A stretch of 64,000 nucleotides of DNA, taken from assembly GCA_024233115.1 (NCBI GenBank), contig JACKQB010000003.1, forward strand, positions 620,001 to 684,000, in the 5' to 3' direction. The position numbers and the translations under genes are program-made. Shown in pieces: positions 10,466 through 22,525 of this stretch (position 1 is its first letter; each line of letters starts with the position of its first letter). The DNA comes from Akkermansiaceae bacterium. Lineage in GTDB: Bacteria; Verrucomicrobiota; Verrucomicrobiia; Verrucomicrobiales; Akkermansiaceae. Under the pieces are notes generated by a model. It was not told the DNA's origin. It worked only from the letters and a program-made list of their open reading frames with translations, and did no database searches.

Positions 10466-11635
10466 TCAGCGCCAGTCCGGGTTTTGGTCCTGATCCTGGT
10501 CGATCCGGTCGGCCAGGTTTCTGGCTTTGATGCGGTGATCCCGCTTGGCCCGACGCTCTGAGAGCTGGCGTCGTTTTTTCTGCCTTTTCTCAAGTTTAGC
10601 AATCTCCTCGTCGAGTTTAAGATAGCTTTCGTAACGAGCTTCGTCGAGTGCACCGCTTTCGACGGCGGCGCGGATGGCGCAACCGGCGTCGTTGCCGTGT
10701 TTACAATCGTGGTACTTGCACTGACCTGCCAGCTCTTCGACGTCGAGGAAGCTTTCACGAAGCGTGCGTTCATCCGTCCACATCTGGATTTCGCGCATGC
10801 CCGGATTATCGATCAGGATACCTCCATCATCCAGCAGGATGAGTTCGCGGGCCGTGGTGGTATGCCGACCTTTGCCCGTGGTATCGTTGACGTCACTGGT
10901 CCATTGGAACTCCTCACCTAACAACTGATTTACAATCGTCGACTTCCCTACCCCGCTGGACCCGACCAGGGTCAGGGAGACTCCGGGCTTAAGGTATTTT
11001 TTCAGCACTTCGAGACCTTCATTGCGAGCGGCCGAGGTGAGGTGGACATCGGCATCCTCGCTTAGGCCCCGGATTAAATCGGCAGCCTCATGGTTTTGCC
11101 TGTCGGGAAAAAGATCCGATTTATTGACCAGAACGACGGCTTTCGAGCCACTGCGCCTGATCAAGGTGAAATAGCGTTCCATGCGCCGCGGGCTGAAATC
11201 CGAGCCGGCATCAGTAACGACAACAACGACAGTAACATTCGCTGCAATCACTTGTTGCTCGGCACTTTTTCCTGGAAGCTTTCTGGAAAAACAGGTCTGA
11301 CGAGGCAGTCGGGCACGGATCATGTTTTCGCCATCCTCGTCCTTGGCGAGTTCGAGCGCCACCCAGTCGCCTACCGCAGGCAGCTCAGCGTCCGTAGCGG
11401 CGTCGTGGTAGACCTTGCCACTCATGACGACCTCGCGTTCGCAGACATCGCCGTCAACGTCGATGAACAGCGCGCCGTAGGTGATTTTATTGTCGCGGAT
11501 CAAACGCGCGGGCACGCAGTTTTTCAGCGAAAGCCTGTCGATGTCTTTTTGGAATTCACCGTTCCAACCTAGGTCGTATAGAGTCACTTTCTTTTTTGTA
11601 GCGTGATTCTGGCCCCACGTAAAGCGATGCTGCAT
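10466..11635 (-). CDS. rsgA: Ribosome small subunit-dependent GTPase A
   Basis: Circularly permuted GTPase that assists late 30S maturation. The 389-residue protein has an N-terminal OB-like region (about 30-110), then G4 VNKSDL, G1 GSSGVGKSTIVNQLLG, G2 region DTTGKGRHTTT and G3 DNPGM in permuted order, and the C-terminal zinc site CKYHDCKHGNDAGC. The tail after residue 350 is rich in K, R, D and Q. It is transcribed alone on the minus strand, with hairpin repeat copy A right behind its stop codon. Identification is secure from motif order. Confidence 0.95.
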   Translation of the reverse strand: MQHRFTWGQNHATKKKVTLYDLGWNGEFQKDIDRLSLKNCVPARLIRDNKITYGALFIDVDGDVCEREVVMSGKVYHDAATDAELPAVGDWVALELAKDEDGENMIRARLPRQTCFSRKLPGKSAEQQVIAANVTVVVVVTDAGSDFSPRRMERYFTLIRRSGSKAVVLVNKSDLFPDRQNHEAADLIRGLSEDADVHLTSAARNEGLEVLKKYLKPGVSLTLVGSSGVGKSTIVNQLLGEEFQWTSDVNDTTGKGRHTTTARELILLDDGGILIDNPGMREIQMWTDERTLRESFLDVEELAGQCKYHDCKHGNDAGCAIRAAVESGALDEARYESYLKLDEEIAKLEKRQKKRRQLSERRAKRDHRIKARNLADRIDQDQDQNPDWR

Positions 11636-11758
11636 GGAAGTATCAAATCCCTAGTGTTTTGCGAATCATTTCCATACTACGAAAGCTGTTTCCGACGCAT
11701 AACCCATATCCACATGGGGTTCAACTACGGATATGACGTGTAAACGAACCGTATCTTT

Positions 11759-12181
11759 CTACAAGCGGCCGTCGTCGGCGTCGAGGTAGTCGAAGAATGA
11801 CTGGATGTCATCGCGATCCTGCCAGCCTGCCTCCTCCTTGCGGAAGATCAGTTTTTCAGTGAGGTCGTCGCGGAACCCACGGTTGCGCATGTAGCTGCAC
11901 CACCACTCGAGTTCGTGCTCGTTGGGTTTGGTCCCGTTTTTCCAACACCACTCAAGGGCTTGTTCATCGGTGGCTCCGTCGAGGATGACTTTTTGCAAAT
12001 CCGCATAGTCGACGTGCAGGAACTGGCAGGTCCAGAGGTCCATGGCCTTCCCCATGTTGGGGTGGAACTCGGGATCAAGTTTTCCAGCGGCATGGAGACG
12101 GACTTTGCTACAGAGTCGGGCAAAGTAGACGTAGCCGTGGACTTCATCGCGGGGGCTGGCGGGCGGGGTGTAGTCGGGCAT
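11759..12181 (-). CDS. DUF5069 family protein
   Basis: A 140-residue cytoplasmic protein of unknown function. The text MPDYTPPASPRDEVHGYVYFARLCSKVRL matches what I recall of DUF5069, short proteins frequent in Verrucomicrobia that carry conserved Trp residues (LEWWCSYMRNRG here). The open frame runs upstream to 12502 but overlaps gcvP there; the ATG at 12181 gives the natural start. It lies 73 nt downstream of gcvP on the same strand with hairpin repeat copy B between them, so co-transcription with the glycine cleavage operon is possible but not shown. Confidence 0.75.
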   Translation of the reverse strand: MPDYTPPASPRDEVHGYVYFARLCSKVRLHAAGKLDPEFHPNMGKAMDLWTCQFLHVDYADLQKVILDGATDEQALEWCWKNGTKPNEHELEWWCSYMRNRGFRDDLTEKLIFRKEEAGWQDRDDIQSFFDYLDADDGRL

Positions 12182-12215
12182 CTTATTGACAGGGTTTAGA
12201 GGTTTTTTCTTGGGT

Positions 12216-12254
12216 TGATTATTCCTTGGGTTGCCGACAGCTTGCAAAGCTGTC
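12216..12254 (-). repeat. Stop-codon-adjacent hairpin repeat, copy B
   Basis: Immediately after the gcvP TAG the minus strand reads GACAGCTTTGCAAGCTGTC, an 8-bp stem with a 3-nt loop, then GGCAACCCAAGGAATAATC. It shares stem sequence and tail with copy A (10411-10465) and the tail with copy C (50415-50484). Confidence 0.7.
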
Positions 12255-15077
<2,823 letters not shown>

Positions 15078-15112
15078 CTTATTGGTTAGTTGGGTAAGTG
15101 GAGTAACAAAAT

Positions 15113-15145
15113 ACAGGCGTGCTCAAGCAAAGCCGGCACGCCTGT
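15113..15145. repeat. Inverted repeat between gcvH and gcvP
   Basis: A 10-bp perfect inverted repeat, ACAGGCGTGC (15113-15122) and GCACGCCTGT (15136-15145), with a 13-nt loop. On the minus transcript it starts 27 nt after the gcvH stop and is followed by ATTTTG. It could be a weak terminator or an RNA-stabilising element that sets the GcvH:GcvP ratio. Confidence 0.6.
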
Positions 15146-15172
15146 TAGAATATTCAGTGGTTCATGACGGTC

Positions 15173-15550
15173 TTAGCCAAGCAACCCACGGTAGGCATCC
15201 GCATCCATGAGGTCGTCTGCGGAAGATGGATCGTTGAGTCGGATTTTAAAAATCCAGCCCTCGCCGTAGGGGTCCGTGTTGATGAGTGCGGGGTCGGCTT
15301 CAAGCGCCATATTGCCTTCTACGATTTCACCGGCTACCGGGACATAGATATCACTGGCGGCTTTCACAGACTCGACGACAGCGACGGGGTCGCCGGCATC
15401 GCAGCTGCGTCCCATTTCGGGCAATTCAACAAAAACAACATCGGTGAGTTCTTCCTGGGCGTGATCGGTGATACCTACTTTGGCGATGTCGCCCTCGAGA
15501 AGAAGCCACTCATGGTCTGAGGTGTAACGGAGATTTGCTGGAACGTTCAT
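15173..15550 (-). CDS. gcvH: Glycine cleavage system H protein
   Basis: Lipoyl carrier protein of the glycine cleavage complex, 125 residues as usual. The modified lysine lies in VVESVKAASDIYVPVAGE (about residue 62), the standard lipoylation context. The N-terminus VPANLRYTSDHEWL is typical. It lies 63 nt after gcvT in the same operon. That gap is made of GTTG-like low-complexity DNA on the plus strand. Confidence 0.97.
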   Translation of the reverse strand: MNVPANLRYTSDHEWLLLEGDIAKVGITDHAQEELTDVVFVELPEMGRSCDAGDPVAVVESVKAASDIYVPVAGEIVEGNMALEADPALINTDPYGEGWIFKIRLNDPSSADDLMDADAYRGLLG

Positions 15551-15553
15551 AGG

Positions 15554-15601
15554 TAGTGTGGTTGGTTGGCTGGTTGGCGTGTTGATTGATTGGTTGGCTT
15601 G
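15554..15601. repeat. GTTG-rich low-complexity tract between gcvT and gcvH
   Basis: The plus strand is built of repeated GGTTGGCTGGTTGGC and GATTGATTGG units. It fills the gcvT-gcvH gap and could be a slippage-prone spacer. No function is evident. Confidence 0.55.
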
Positions 15602-15613
15602 TTTCTTGCAGGA

Positions 15614-16708
15614 TCAGGGTTTTTTGTAAAAGGGTTTTTTAACGACTTTTGCCTCGAATCGGCGGCCCCGGACATCGATATCGACCAATGTGCCCGGCTT
15701 GGCCAATGCAACAGGCAGGTATGCCATGGATATCCCCTCTCTCAGACTCGGTGAGAGCACGCCACTAGTAAGCTCGGAGATGCATTCCCCCTCTTTGGTA
15801 TAGACCTCGTAGTGCGCACGCGGAGGCGCGCCCCTACCAGTGTATTTGAGGGCGACCAAGCGTTGTTTGAGACCTTCCTCTTTCTGTTTAATCAGGGCAT
15901 CGCTACCGATAAACCCCCCTTCTTTATCGAGGGCACAGAAAAAGCCGAGGCCCGCCTCAAGGGGGGTTCTAGTAGGTGAGAGGTCCGAGCCATTCAAGGG
16001 ATAGCAGACCTCGAGCCGCAGGCTGTCGCGGGCACCGAGGCCGCAAGGCTTCGCGCCAGCATCGATAAAGCGCTGGAACCAAGCACTGCCATTTTCCGCC
16101 GAGCTGAAGAATTCAAAGCCGTCTTCGCCGGTGTAACCGGTGCGACAGACGCAGAGTGACTCCCCTTCACAGGCCCACATCTTCATGCCGTTACGGGCGG
16201 GTAGTTCCTGCCCGGGAAAAAGTCTGGCAAAAGTATTGGACGAGTTAGGACCTTGGACGGCCATACCTGCCCATGCGTCACTTGCGTTGGTAAGGGTCAA
16301 GCCCTCCACCAGGTGCTGGTTGAGCCAGCTGTAGTCCTCCTCGATCATGGATGCGTTGACCACAAGGAAGATACGGCCTTCGGCTTGCCGGTAAATGATG
16401 AGGTCATCGATCACGCCCCCGTTTTCATTTAACATGAACGTGTATTGTCCTTCACCCAATCCCAGCTTGCCGATGTCGTTGGCGAGGATTGAATTCAGCC
16501 AGGATTCCGCACCATCGCCTTCGAGAAAAAACTGTCCCATGTGGGAGATATCAAAAATTCCGACATCCTCACGCACTGCGGTGTGCTCGTCAATAATACT
16601 GGTGTATTGCACCGGCATGTTCCAACCGGCAAAGGGGACCATTTTCCCTCCGAGTTCAACGTGCAGGGAGGCCAGAGGGGTTTCTTGGATAGTGTCGCTC
16701 ACGGGCAT
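15614..16708 (-). CDS. gcvT: Aminomethyltransferase (glycine cleavage T protein)
   Basis: Tetrahydrofolate-dependent aminomethyltransferase, 364 residues, that releases ammonia from the H-protein arm and forms methylene-THF. Family text is clear: FAGWNMPVQYTSIIDEH near the start, the DISHMGQF motif, GYTGEDGFEFF mid-protein and LGARDSLRLEVCYPLNG, the region holding the conserved acidic/folate-site residues. It is the first gene of gcvTHP. Only 57 nt separate it from the divergent selA, so there is no room upstream for a classical tandem glycine riboswitch. Confidence 0.96.
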   Translation of the reverse strand: MPVSDTIQETPLASLHVELGGKMVPFAGWNMPVQYTSIIDEHTAVREDVGIFDISHMGQFFLEGDGAESWLNSILANDIGKLGLGEGQYTFMLNENGGVIDDLIIYRQAEGRIFLVVNASMIEEDYSWLNQHLVEGLTLTNASDAWAGMAVQGPNSSNTFARLFPGQELPARNGMKMWACEGESLCVCRTGYTGEDGFEFFSSAENGSAWFQRFIDAGAKPCGLGARDSLRLEVCYPLNGSDLSPTRTPLEAGLGFFCALDKEGGFIGSDALIKQKEEGLKQRLVALKYTGRGAPPRAHYEVYTKEGECISELTSGVLSPSLREGISMAYLPVALAKPGTLVDIDVRGRRFEAKVVKKPFYKKP

Positions 16709-16765
16709 AGATTGTGAGTCATAAGCAACCTTGTCAAATCCGTAAGAGGCGTTAATTTTCCTGCC

Positions 16766-18157
16766 ATGGCATCAAATCACCAATCCTTGAGCGCACTTCC
16801 TGCTGTGGAGATCCTAGCCAAGTCACTTTCGACCGACAGCCCGCTGCCACGCGCCCTGGTTACCGCCTTTGTCCAGCGTGAGATCAGCCGCATCCGGCAG
16901 GACATCCTTGCAGGTAAATCCCCTACCCGCGAGGAGGTGGAGGCTGAGATTGGCAAGCGGCTGGATACCTTCGCGACAAGCCGTTTGCAGTCGGTGATCA
17001 ATGCCACCGGCGTCATCATCCACACCAACCTGGGGAGATCTCCTCTCGGCGCTCTTTCGGCCACCAAGCTGACTGAGATCGCCACGGGCTACTGCAATCT
17101 TGAATTCAACCTCGTGGCGGGCACCCGTGGAAAACGGGCGGGTTATCTGGAGACAGCGCTCGCCTCACTGCTGGAAGCCGAAGCCGCCACGGCTGTCAAC
17201 AACTGTGCTGCGGCACTGGTGCTGACGTTGAGGCATCTTTGCAAGGAGGGTAAAAACGAAGTCATCGTCTCCCGGGGCGAACTGGTGGAAATCGGCGGCG
17301 GGTTCCGCATTCCGGAAATCCTCGAGACCTCAGGCGCCAAACTGGTGGAGGTGGGGGCTACCAATAAAACGCACCTCAGAGACTACGCCAAAGCGATCAC
17401 CCCCAGAACCGCGATGATCCTGAAAGTGCACCAGTCTAATTTCTACATCGGCGGCTTTACCGAGGAGCCGGCCATCGTGGAGCTCTCGAAGCTGGCACAC
17501 AGCCACGGCCTTCCGCTGATCGAGGACATCGGCTCGGGTGCCATGATGAACATCGATGAACTGGCCCCCATCGACCACGAACCGCGCCCCCAGGAGGCCC
17601 TTGCCAATGGAGTCGACCTTGTCTGCTTCTCAGGCGACAAACTGTTAGGAGGCCCGCAGTCGGGAGTTATCGCGGGGAAAAAGGAGCTCGTCGAAGGCAT
17701 CAAGAGCGAGCCGTTTTTCCGTGCAGTCCGCTGTGACAAGCTCATCCTTACCGTGCTCCAGGAATGTATCGACACCTACTTGCAGACCCGGTCGGAAACA
17801 GGCACCTGTGGTGTGCCGGCACTCGATTTCATATCCACCGACGTGGCCACCTTGGAAGCACGGGCGAAGTCGATACTGCAGAACATCCCCGGTACGCTCC
17901 CTGCCAGATGTGGGCTGACCAGCAGCACGGCGCGCACAGGTGGCGGCACGATGCCGAAATCCGGAATCCCGTCGGTGGCACTCAACATCACTCCTGAAAA
18001 CATCTCCGTCACCCGACTTGCCAAACGACTCAGGACCGGCAAGCCAGCCGTGGTAGGCACTGTGGTGGATGGCAGCCTTCTGCTTGACCTGCGGACCGTC
18101 TTTGACCACCAGGATGCGTTACTGACCGGAGCCCTTGTCGCCGCGCTCCAAGGGTAG
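16766..18157 (+). CDS. selA: L-seryl-tRNA(Sec) selenium transferase
   Basis: PLP enzyme that converts Ser-tRNA(Sec) to Sec-tRNA(Sec) using selenophosphate. The 463-residue chain has the N-terminal SelA domain (ALPAVEILAKS), VINATGVIIHTNLGRSPLG, VNNCAAALVL, and the PLP lysine in CFSGDKLLGGPQSG (about residue 292). It is divergent from gcvT. None of selB, selC or selD is in the window, so whether a full selenocysteine pathway exists must be judged elsewhere in the genome. Confidence 0.95.
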   Translation: MASNHQSLSALPAVEILAKSLSTDSPLPRALVTAFVQREISRIRQDILAGKSPTREEVEAEIGKRLDTFATSRLQSVINATGVIIHTNLGRSPLGALSATKLTEIATGYCNLEFNLVAGTRGKRAGYLETALASLLEAEAATAVNNCAAALVLTLRHLCKEGKNEVIVSRGELVEIGGGFRIPEILETSGAKLVEVGATNKTHLRDYAKAITPRTAMILKVHQSNFYIGGFTEEPAIVELSKLAHSHGLPLIEDIGSGAMMNIDELAPIDHEPRPQEALANGVDLVCFSGDKLLGGPQSGVIAGKKELVEGIKSEPFFRAVRCDKLILTVLQECIDTYLQTRSETGTCGVPALDFISTDVATLEARAKSILQNIPGTLPARCGLTSSTARTGGGTMPKSGIPSVALNITPENISVTRLAKRLRTGKPAVVGTVVDGSLLLDLRTVFDHQDALLTGALVAALQG

Positions 18158-18165
18158 AAACCAGG

Positions 18166-18200
18166 GTAAAAAATAGCCCCGGCGAGTAGGCCGGGGCTAG
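18166..18200 (-). terminator. Intrinsic terminator of the TPR gene pair
   Basis: A 9-bp G+C-rich perfect stem, AGCCCCGGC (18175-18183) and GCCGGGGCT (18190-18198) with a 6-nt loop, is followed on the minus strand by ATTTTTT (18174-18168). It ends minus-strand transcripts of the gene with stop at 18229. It also lies just behind the convergent selA stop and may act in both directions, although the plus side lacks a T-run. Confidence 0.85.
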
Positions 18201-18228
18201 AATCGTCGGGCGATGCACCAGCCATCAA

Positions 18229-19179
18229 CTAACCGGCATTGTCACCCTTGGGAGCGCTGTATTTGAGGAATTTGTTATACTCAGGCAGGAGCGGGGTGAT
18301 TTTATCGAACCCGGCCTGCTTGTAGAGTTTTACCAAGGTATTGGCCTCTAAAAGCCGTTGATGACCACCACTGTTAGGGTTCTCGTCTTCGGTCTTCCAG
18401 AGGGTCATGGCCAGCTTGACCTCGGGGTCACTGGAATAGACGCGAAGCGCATTGTTAGCGGCGTTGAGTACGATCTCCATCGACGCGGTAAAATCAGCAC
18501 TGAGGGCGCGGTTGTATGCGTTCAAGGCCTCGCTAATACGCTTGGGGTCTTTTTTGGCCAGATGTTCCAGTGCCAAGCCATGGCAATAAGCAATCTGGGC
18601 ACGCTGGCTACCTGTCACCTTGCGTTTATGCCATGCCTGGGCAAGGCGATCAAGGCGCTCCCAGTCCTTCAGCCTTACTGCCTCCCAGAACGTGTTCACT
18701 TCCAGTTGCTGGAGGTGCGTTTCCCGGGACAGTCCTTTTTTGCGATACTTCTCCATCTCGCTACTCAGGTCGTCGAGCTTGTTCATGCGGCGACTACACT
18801 CCATCTTGTAGAACCCGGCGAGTGATGCGTAGTTATTCGGCGATGTATCCATATCCCGAAATGCGGTTTCGCATTCGGCAAACTTCGGTTTCGCCTCTTC
18901 ATAGTTCCTGCCGCGGTACAAGTCCATTGCTTCGGAAAAGATTTTCGGTTCGTAGTAGTAGACCGCCTGGAGTTTGGGCCTGCCAACACGCACGATATTC
19001 AGCGCCCGCTCATTCAAACGGTAGGTGACCACACCATTGGCGTAGTTGATGACGAGCACGTCATCGTGGGAGCCGTCGTTATAGAGCAACCTGGCCGCTG
19101 CCTGTTCTGCAGAGGCCGGTGCCCCTGACCAGAGCATCACGGCAACAGGCAAGTATTTGAAAAATGATCGGATATTCAT
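18229..19179 (-). CDS. Secreted helical-repeat (TPR-like) hypothetical protein
   Basis: A 316-residue exported protein. The start at 19179 (MNIRSFFKYLPVAVML) gives a signal peptide ending at about APASAEQ; the frame opens slightly earlier at 19209. The first 60 mature residues form a small beta-type region (RLLYNDGSHDDVLVINYANG), and the rest is alpha-helical with spacing like tetratricopeptide repeats. It follows the 1041-residue TPR gene by 51 nt and is followed by a terminator, so it closes the ExbB/ExbD/TPR cluster. Function is unknown; a periplasmic partner of the neighbouring TPR protein is the obvious guess. Confidence 0.7.
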   Translation of the reverse strand: MNIRSFFKYLPVAVMLWSGAPASAEQAAARLLYNDGSHDDVLVINYANGVVTYRLNERALNIVRVGRPKLQAVYYYEPKIFSEAMDLYRGRNYEEAKPKFAECETAFRDMDTSPNNYASLAGFYKMECSRRMNKLDDLSSEMEKYRKKGLSRETHLQQLEVNTFWEAVRLKDWERLDRLAQAWHKRKVTGSQRAQIAYCHGLALEHLAKKDPKRISEALNAYNRALSADFTASMEIVLNAANNALRVYSSDPEVKLAMTLWKTEDENPNSGGHQRLLEANTLVKLYKQAGFDKITPLLPEYNKFLKYSAPKGDNAG

Positions 19180-19230
19180 GATTGTTAGTAATTGGGTTTT
19201 GATTTTCAATATGGATGAGCGGGGGCAGGA

Positions 19231-22200
19231 TTAATTGCCTCTGCCACGGCGTTTGTTTTCCAATTCCTCGGCACGGACTTGGTCCATCGTCTTGATCTGC
19301 CCCGATGTCTCGTATTGTTTAACGAGAGCAGCGACCTCGTCCCATATCTCTTTCTCGGCATCGGTCATATCTGGATTGGTTTCGCGGATGCGGCGTGTTC
19401 CGGTGATGTATGGCCAGCCGATTTTCTGGTAACAGGCCTGTCGGTCGGCCATTTCCAGAGTAATCTCCTTGTCACCCACACCAACGGTTTGGCCGGCGGC
19501 GAGGTTGCGGTCCCACATGATTTCCAGGATCCGCTTCACGGAAGGAGCGGAGATGCGGATGAAGCCACGGTAGCGGTTATAGACCATGCCGTAGTAAAAC
19601 AGGGCATCGTTCTCGTTGCCGCGTTTATCAAAGGAGAGGGCAAAGAGATAGCTGACTTCCGCCGACTTCTTGGTGTACTTGGCATCGAGATAGGCTCTTG
19701 CCGATTTTTCACACTTTTCCCAGTCGCTGATCTTGGCACTGATTTCGACGACGCGGAACAGGGCATCCTCCTGTGTCTTGGGATCGTCCTTCGCCCGGTC
19801 AATGATGTCCTCCAGGCTTATGATCGCCTTTTTGTTGTCGGCAGCACTATCGGACTGGCCAAGCACATCGGCGATTCCGAGACGGGCCTTGAATTCACCG
19901 AACTTATCGTCACGCTGCAACAGTTCCTCGTAATAGGCGAGGGCCTGCTTGGGTGCCGATGTCTTCTCGCGAAGATAGTCACCGACGCGAAGTAATACGA
20001 AGTTGGTAAGATCCTTGGGATCGAACTCACTCTTGAGGTCTTTGAACAGAGCCTTGATCCCTGCTGTGTAACGGAGTATGCGGTCGCTGTCTTTCTCAGC
20101 CTCCGCCTTTTTGATCTGCTCTTCATAGACACCGATGATGGCGATGCGCAGGAGGGCAAGGACACGTTTGTTAGCGAGGTTGATGCCGGGGAAGTTGTAA
20201 TACAGCTCCTTGAGTTTCTCCGCCGTATTCCCTTTCACCTCGAGATAGAACTTGGAATAGGCATTCACACATTCCTCAAGGTAATACGGTTCCTCTTTAC
20301 CAGCGAGCTCTGTGATCATCGCCTGAAGGTTATCAAGTCCCTCCTGCTCGCGATCAACAGCCCTCATGGCGGCCATACCGTGCACCACCACCTGCGGTTT
20401 GAAGGGGTTGGTACGGTATTCCTTCATGAACTTGTCATACCATGGCACTGCGTCCTTGATGCGTGGATTGGGCTCTTTCTTTTCACCACGTTTTTCCACG
20501 CCCAGCATACCAACGAGATAGCTCAATGCCTCGCCGGCCACGATTTTGTTTTCGCGCTTCTCGGCAATCTCAAGAGCGAGTTTGTAGTATTTTTCCGCTT
20601 CCTCAATCTTGGCCGTGCTTTCCAGGATGTTGCCCTTCATGTTGTATGCCATGTCGATGACTCCCGTGTCGGGGAACTCATTCTCAAGGCGATCGAGCAG
20701 GACAAGCGCGGGTTCATACTGACTTTCGGAGAAGTGGCAGTTCGCACGGTCATACAGGGCGTTGGGCAGGTAAATATTCTTGCCGGGCTCGGGGTATTTC
20801 TTGAGGAACTTGTCGAGCAACTCAGCTGCTTTCTCCCAGTATTGAAGGCGGGTCAGGTTCGAGCCCTCGAAGTACTCGGAGTGCATGATGAGCTTGCTCT
20901 TGGGGTATTCCTTGACGTGCTGCTCCAGGAACGGCTGCGCTTTTTCAAACTGACCCAGGTAGAAATGGCTACCACCGAGGACAAAGAGACAGATGTCATG
21001 TTGCTCGGATGGTTTGGGAACCTTGTCGATCAGCACTTCGGCGACCTCAAGACTCTTTTGATACTCACCGCCGAAAAACAGGCTGGAGAGCATCATCCGG
21101 CGAACGCTTTCGACCTTGTCACTCTCGGGGAAGGCCTTGAGGAAAATGGATCCATAGTGTTCGGTGGCCATGATTTCTCCGATGAGCGAGGAAACGCGCA
21201 CGAGGTTATAAAGATTGGTTTCACGCTTCTTGCTCTTCGGGTAATAGAGTTCAAGCTGCTCAAGGGCACCGTAGACACCGCGCTGGTTGCCGGCTTGATC
21301 GTGCAGGTAGCACATGGCGGTAAGCACTCCGACGTCATCGGGGTCACCGGAGCGGAGTTTGTTTTCCATTTTACTCAGCCCTTTTTGCAGGCGGTCAGTT
21401 TCAATAACCTTGCTTCCATCGACGATGCCCCGACGCTCGGGCAACTGATCCAGACGCACTTTGATATCCTGGATGACATCCTCTGTGCCGGGGATGAGCG
21501 CGTAGAGATTAAAGGCAGCGACGTACATGTCGGCTTCGAGGGCATTGCCAGCCAGCTTCATAAACACAGGTGTGAATTCATACATCTGGTATGGCTCGAG
21601 AGTGATGTCCGCACGATTCTTGTTGAGGAAATCCACCATGGCCTTCTCATCCTTTTCCTGGATAACCGCTTGGGAAAGGGCGAGGAAAGCGGCTACGATC
21701 CCTGCATCGGCCGTGCGCATTTTCTCTTTATTTTTTAATGAGGTCTCGAAGTGACGGATACCGTCCGCAATCTTGGGCTGCTCCATAAGGAAGTGGCAGA
21801 TGGCGAGATTGATGTAGAATCCACCTGGTGTTGGCAGGATTTTGTCCTTGTTGGGGTCGCGTTCGGCGAGGAATTTCTGGTAGAGCTTGATGGCCTCTTT
21901 GTATTCACCCATACCCATACTCGCCTCGGCCCAGCGTTGCAGGGCCGCTTTGTGCGAGGTATTGATGGTCTGGGGCATCCCTTTCGCGCCGTTGGGATAC
22001 TCCTTGTAACAGCTTTCGAACGACTTGGCTGCCAGCTCAAACCACTTGGCCGCCCCCTTGAGCTTGTTGTCGCGTTTCTCAATGCCGGCCAGCTTGAGTT
22101 CGCACAGCCCTTTACGGTAGTAGATCAAGCCGAACTTGGGGCCGTAGAGCATGGGGGCACGTTTGCCGTAGGATGATACGATACGGGTAAAAAGCGCCTG

Positions 22201-22356
22201 GCACTTTTCGTATTGACCTTCTTTCCAGGCAGCATTGGCCTGGGACATCTGGGTTTGCAAGTCCTGCGCCTTCACAGTCCCCGTCATCGCCATAACAGCG
22301 AGAGAGACGCCAGCGAGGGCTTGCGTGAATGATTTGAGCTTGAATATCGTATTCAT
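19231..22356 (-). CDS. Large secreted TPR-repeat protein
   Basis: A 1041-residue exported protein with signal peptide (cleavage about VKAQD) and tetratricopeptide repeats through nearly its whole length, for example GQYEKCQALFTRI near residue 40, MGEYKEAIKLYQKFLAE near 150 and EEAEKYYKLALEI near 600. The C-terminus is rich in charged residues (AEELENKRRGRGN). It lies downstream of the ExbB/ExbD/ExbD genes, separated by a terminator and its own promoter region. Large periplasmic TPR proteins next to Exb/Tol motors are typical of this phylum. A scaffold role linked to an energised envelope process is likely but unproven. Confidence 0.8.
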   Translation of the reverse strand: MNTIFKLKSFTQALAGVSLAVMAMTGTVKAQDLQTQMSQANAAWKEGQYEKCQALFTRIVSSYGKRAPMLYGPKFGLIYYRKGLCELKLAGIEKRDNKLKGAAKWFELAAKSFESCYKEYPNGAKGMPQTINTSHKAALQRWAEASMGMGEYKEAIKLYQKFLAERDPNKDKILPTPGGFYINLAICHFLMEQPKIADGIRHFETSLKNKEKMRTADAGIVAAFLALSQAVIQEKDEKAMVDFLNKNRADITLEPYQMYEFTPVFMKLAGNALEADMYVAAFNLYALIPGTEDVIQDIKVRLDQLPERRGIVDGSKVIETDRLQKGLSKMENKLRSGDPDDVGVLTAMCYLHDQAGNQRGVYGALEQLELYYPKSKKRETNLYNLVRVSSLIGEIMATEHYGSIFLKAFPESDKVESVRRMMLSSLFFGGEYQKSLEVAEVLIDKVPKPSEQHDICLFVLGGSHFYLGQFEKAQPFLEQHVKEYPKSKLIMHSEYFEGSNLTRLQYWEKAAELLDKFLKKYPEPGKNIYLPNALYDRANCHFSESQYEPALVLLDRLENEFPDTGVIDMAYNMKGNILESTAKIEEAEKYYKLALEIAEKRENKIVAGEALSYLVGMLGVEKRGEKKEPNPRIKDAVPWYDKFMKEYRTNPFKPQVVVHGMAAMRAVDREQEGLDNLQAMITELAGKEEPYYLEECVNAYSKFYLEVKGNTAEKLKELYYNFPGINLANKRVLALLRIAIIGVYEEQIKKAEAEKDSDRILRYTAGIKALFKDLKSEFDPKDLTNFVLLRVGDYLREKTSAPKQALAYYEELLQRDDKFGEFKARLGIADVLGQSDSAADNKKAIISLEDIIDRAKDDPKTQEDALFRVVEISAKISDWEKCEKSARAYLDAKYTKKSAEVSYLFALSFDKRGNENDALFYYGMVYNRYRGFIRISAPSVKRILEIMWDRNLAAGQTVGVGDKEITLEMADRQACYQKIGWPYITGTRRIRETNPDMTDAEKEIWDEVAALVKQYETSGQIKTMDQVRAEELENKRRGRGN

Positions 22357-22525
22357 GGTTTAACTTTGTTAAGTGGTGAGTAGGGGGGAGTTCGTAATGG
22401 ACGTGTTATTAGCGACTCTGAATTCTGATGCGGGGGATGATGCAGGGGATTGCAGACCCTCCCAATATCGTCATTTTCGTTCTAGCTTCAGTCTTCTATC
22501 CGAAATGGAAAACCTCGCCATAGCC

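Noticed and set aside
16709..16765. Glycine riboswitch upstream of gcvT
   Set aside because: The gap to selA is only 57 nt, too short for a riboswitch and with no matching structure.
20380..21738. 452-codon open frame opposite the large TPR gene
   Set aside because: Antisense shadow of a well-supported TPR protein; the codon structure of the minus strand explains it.
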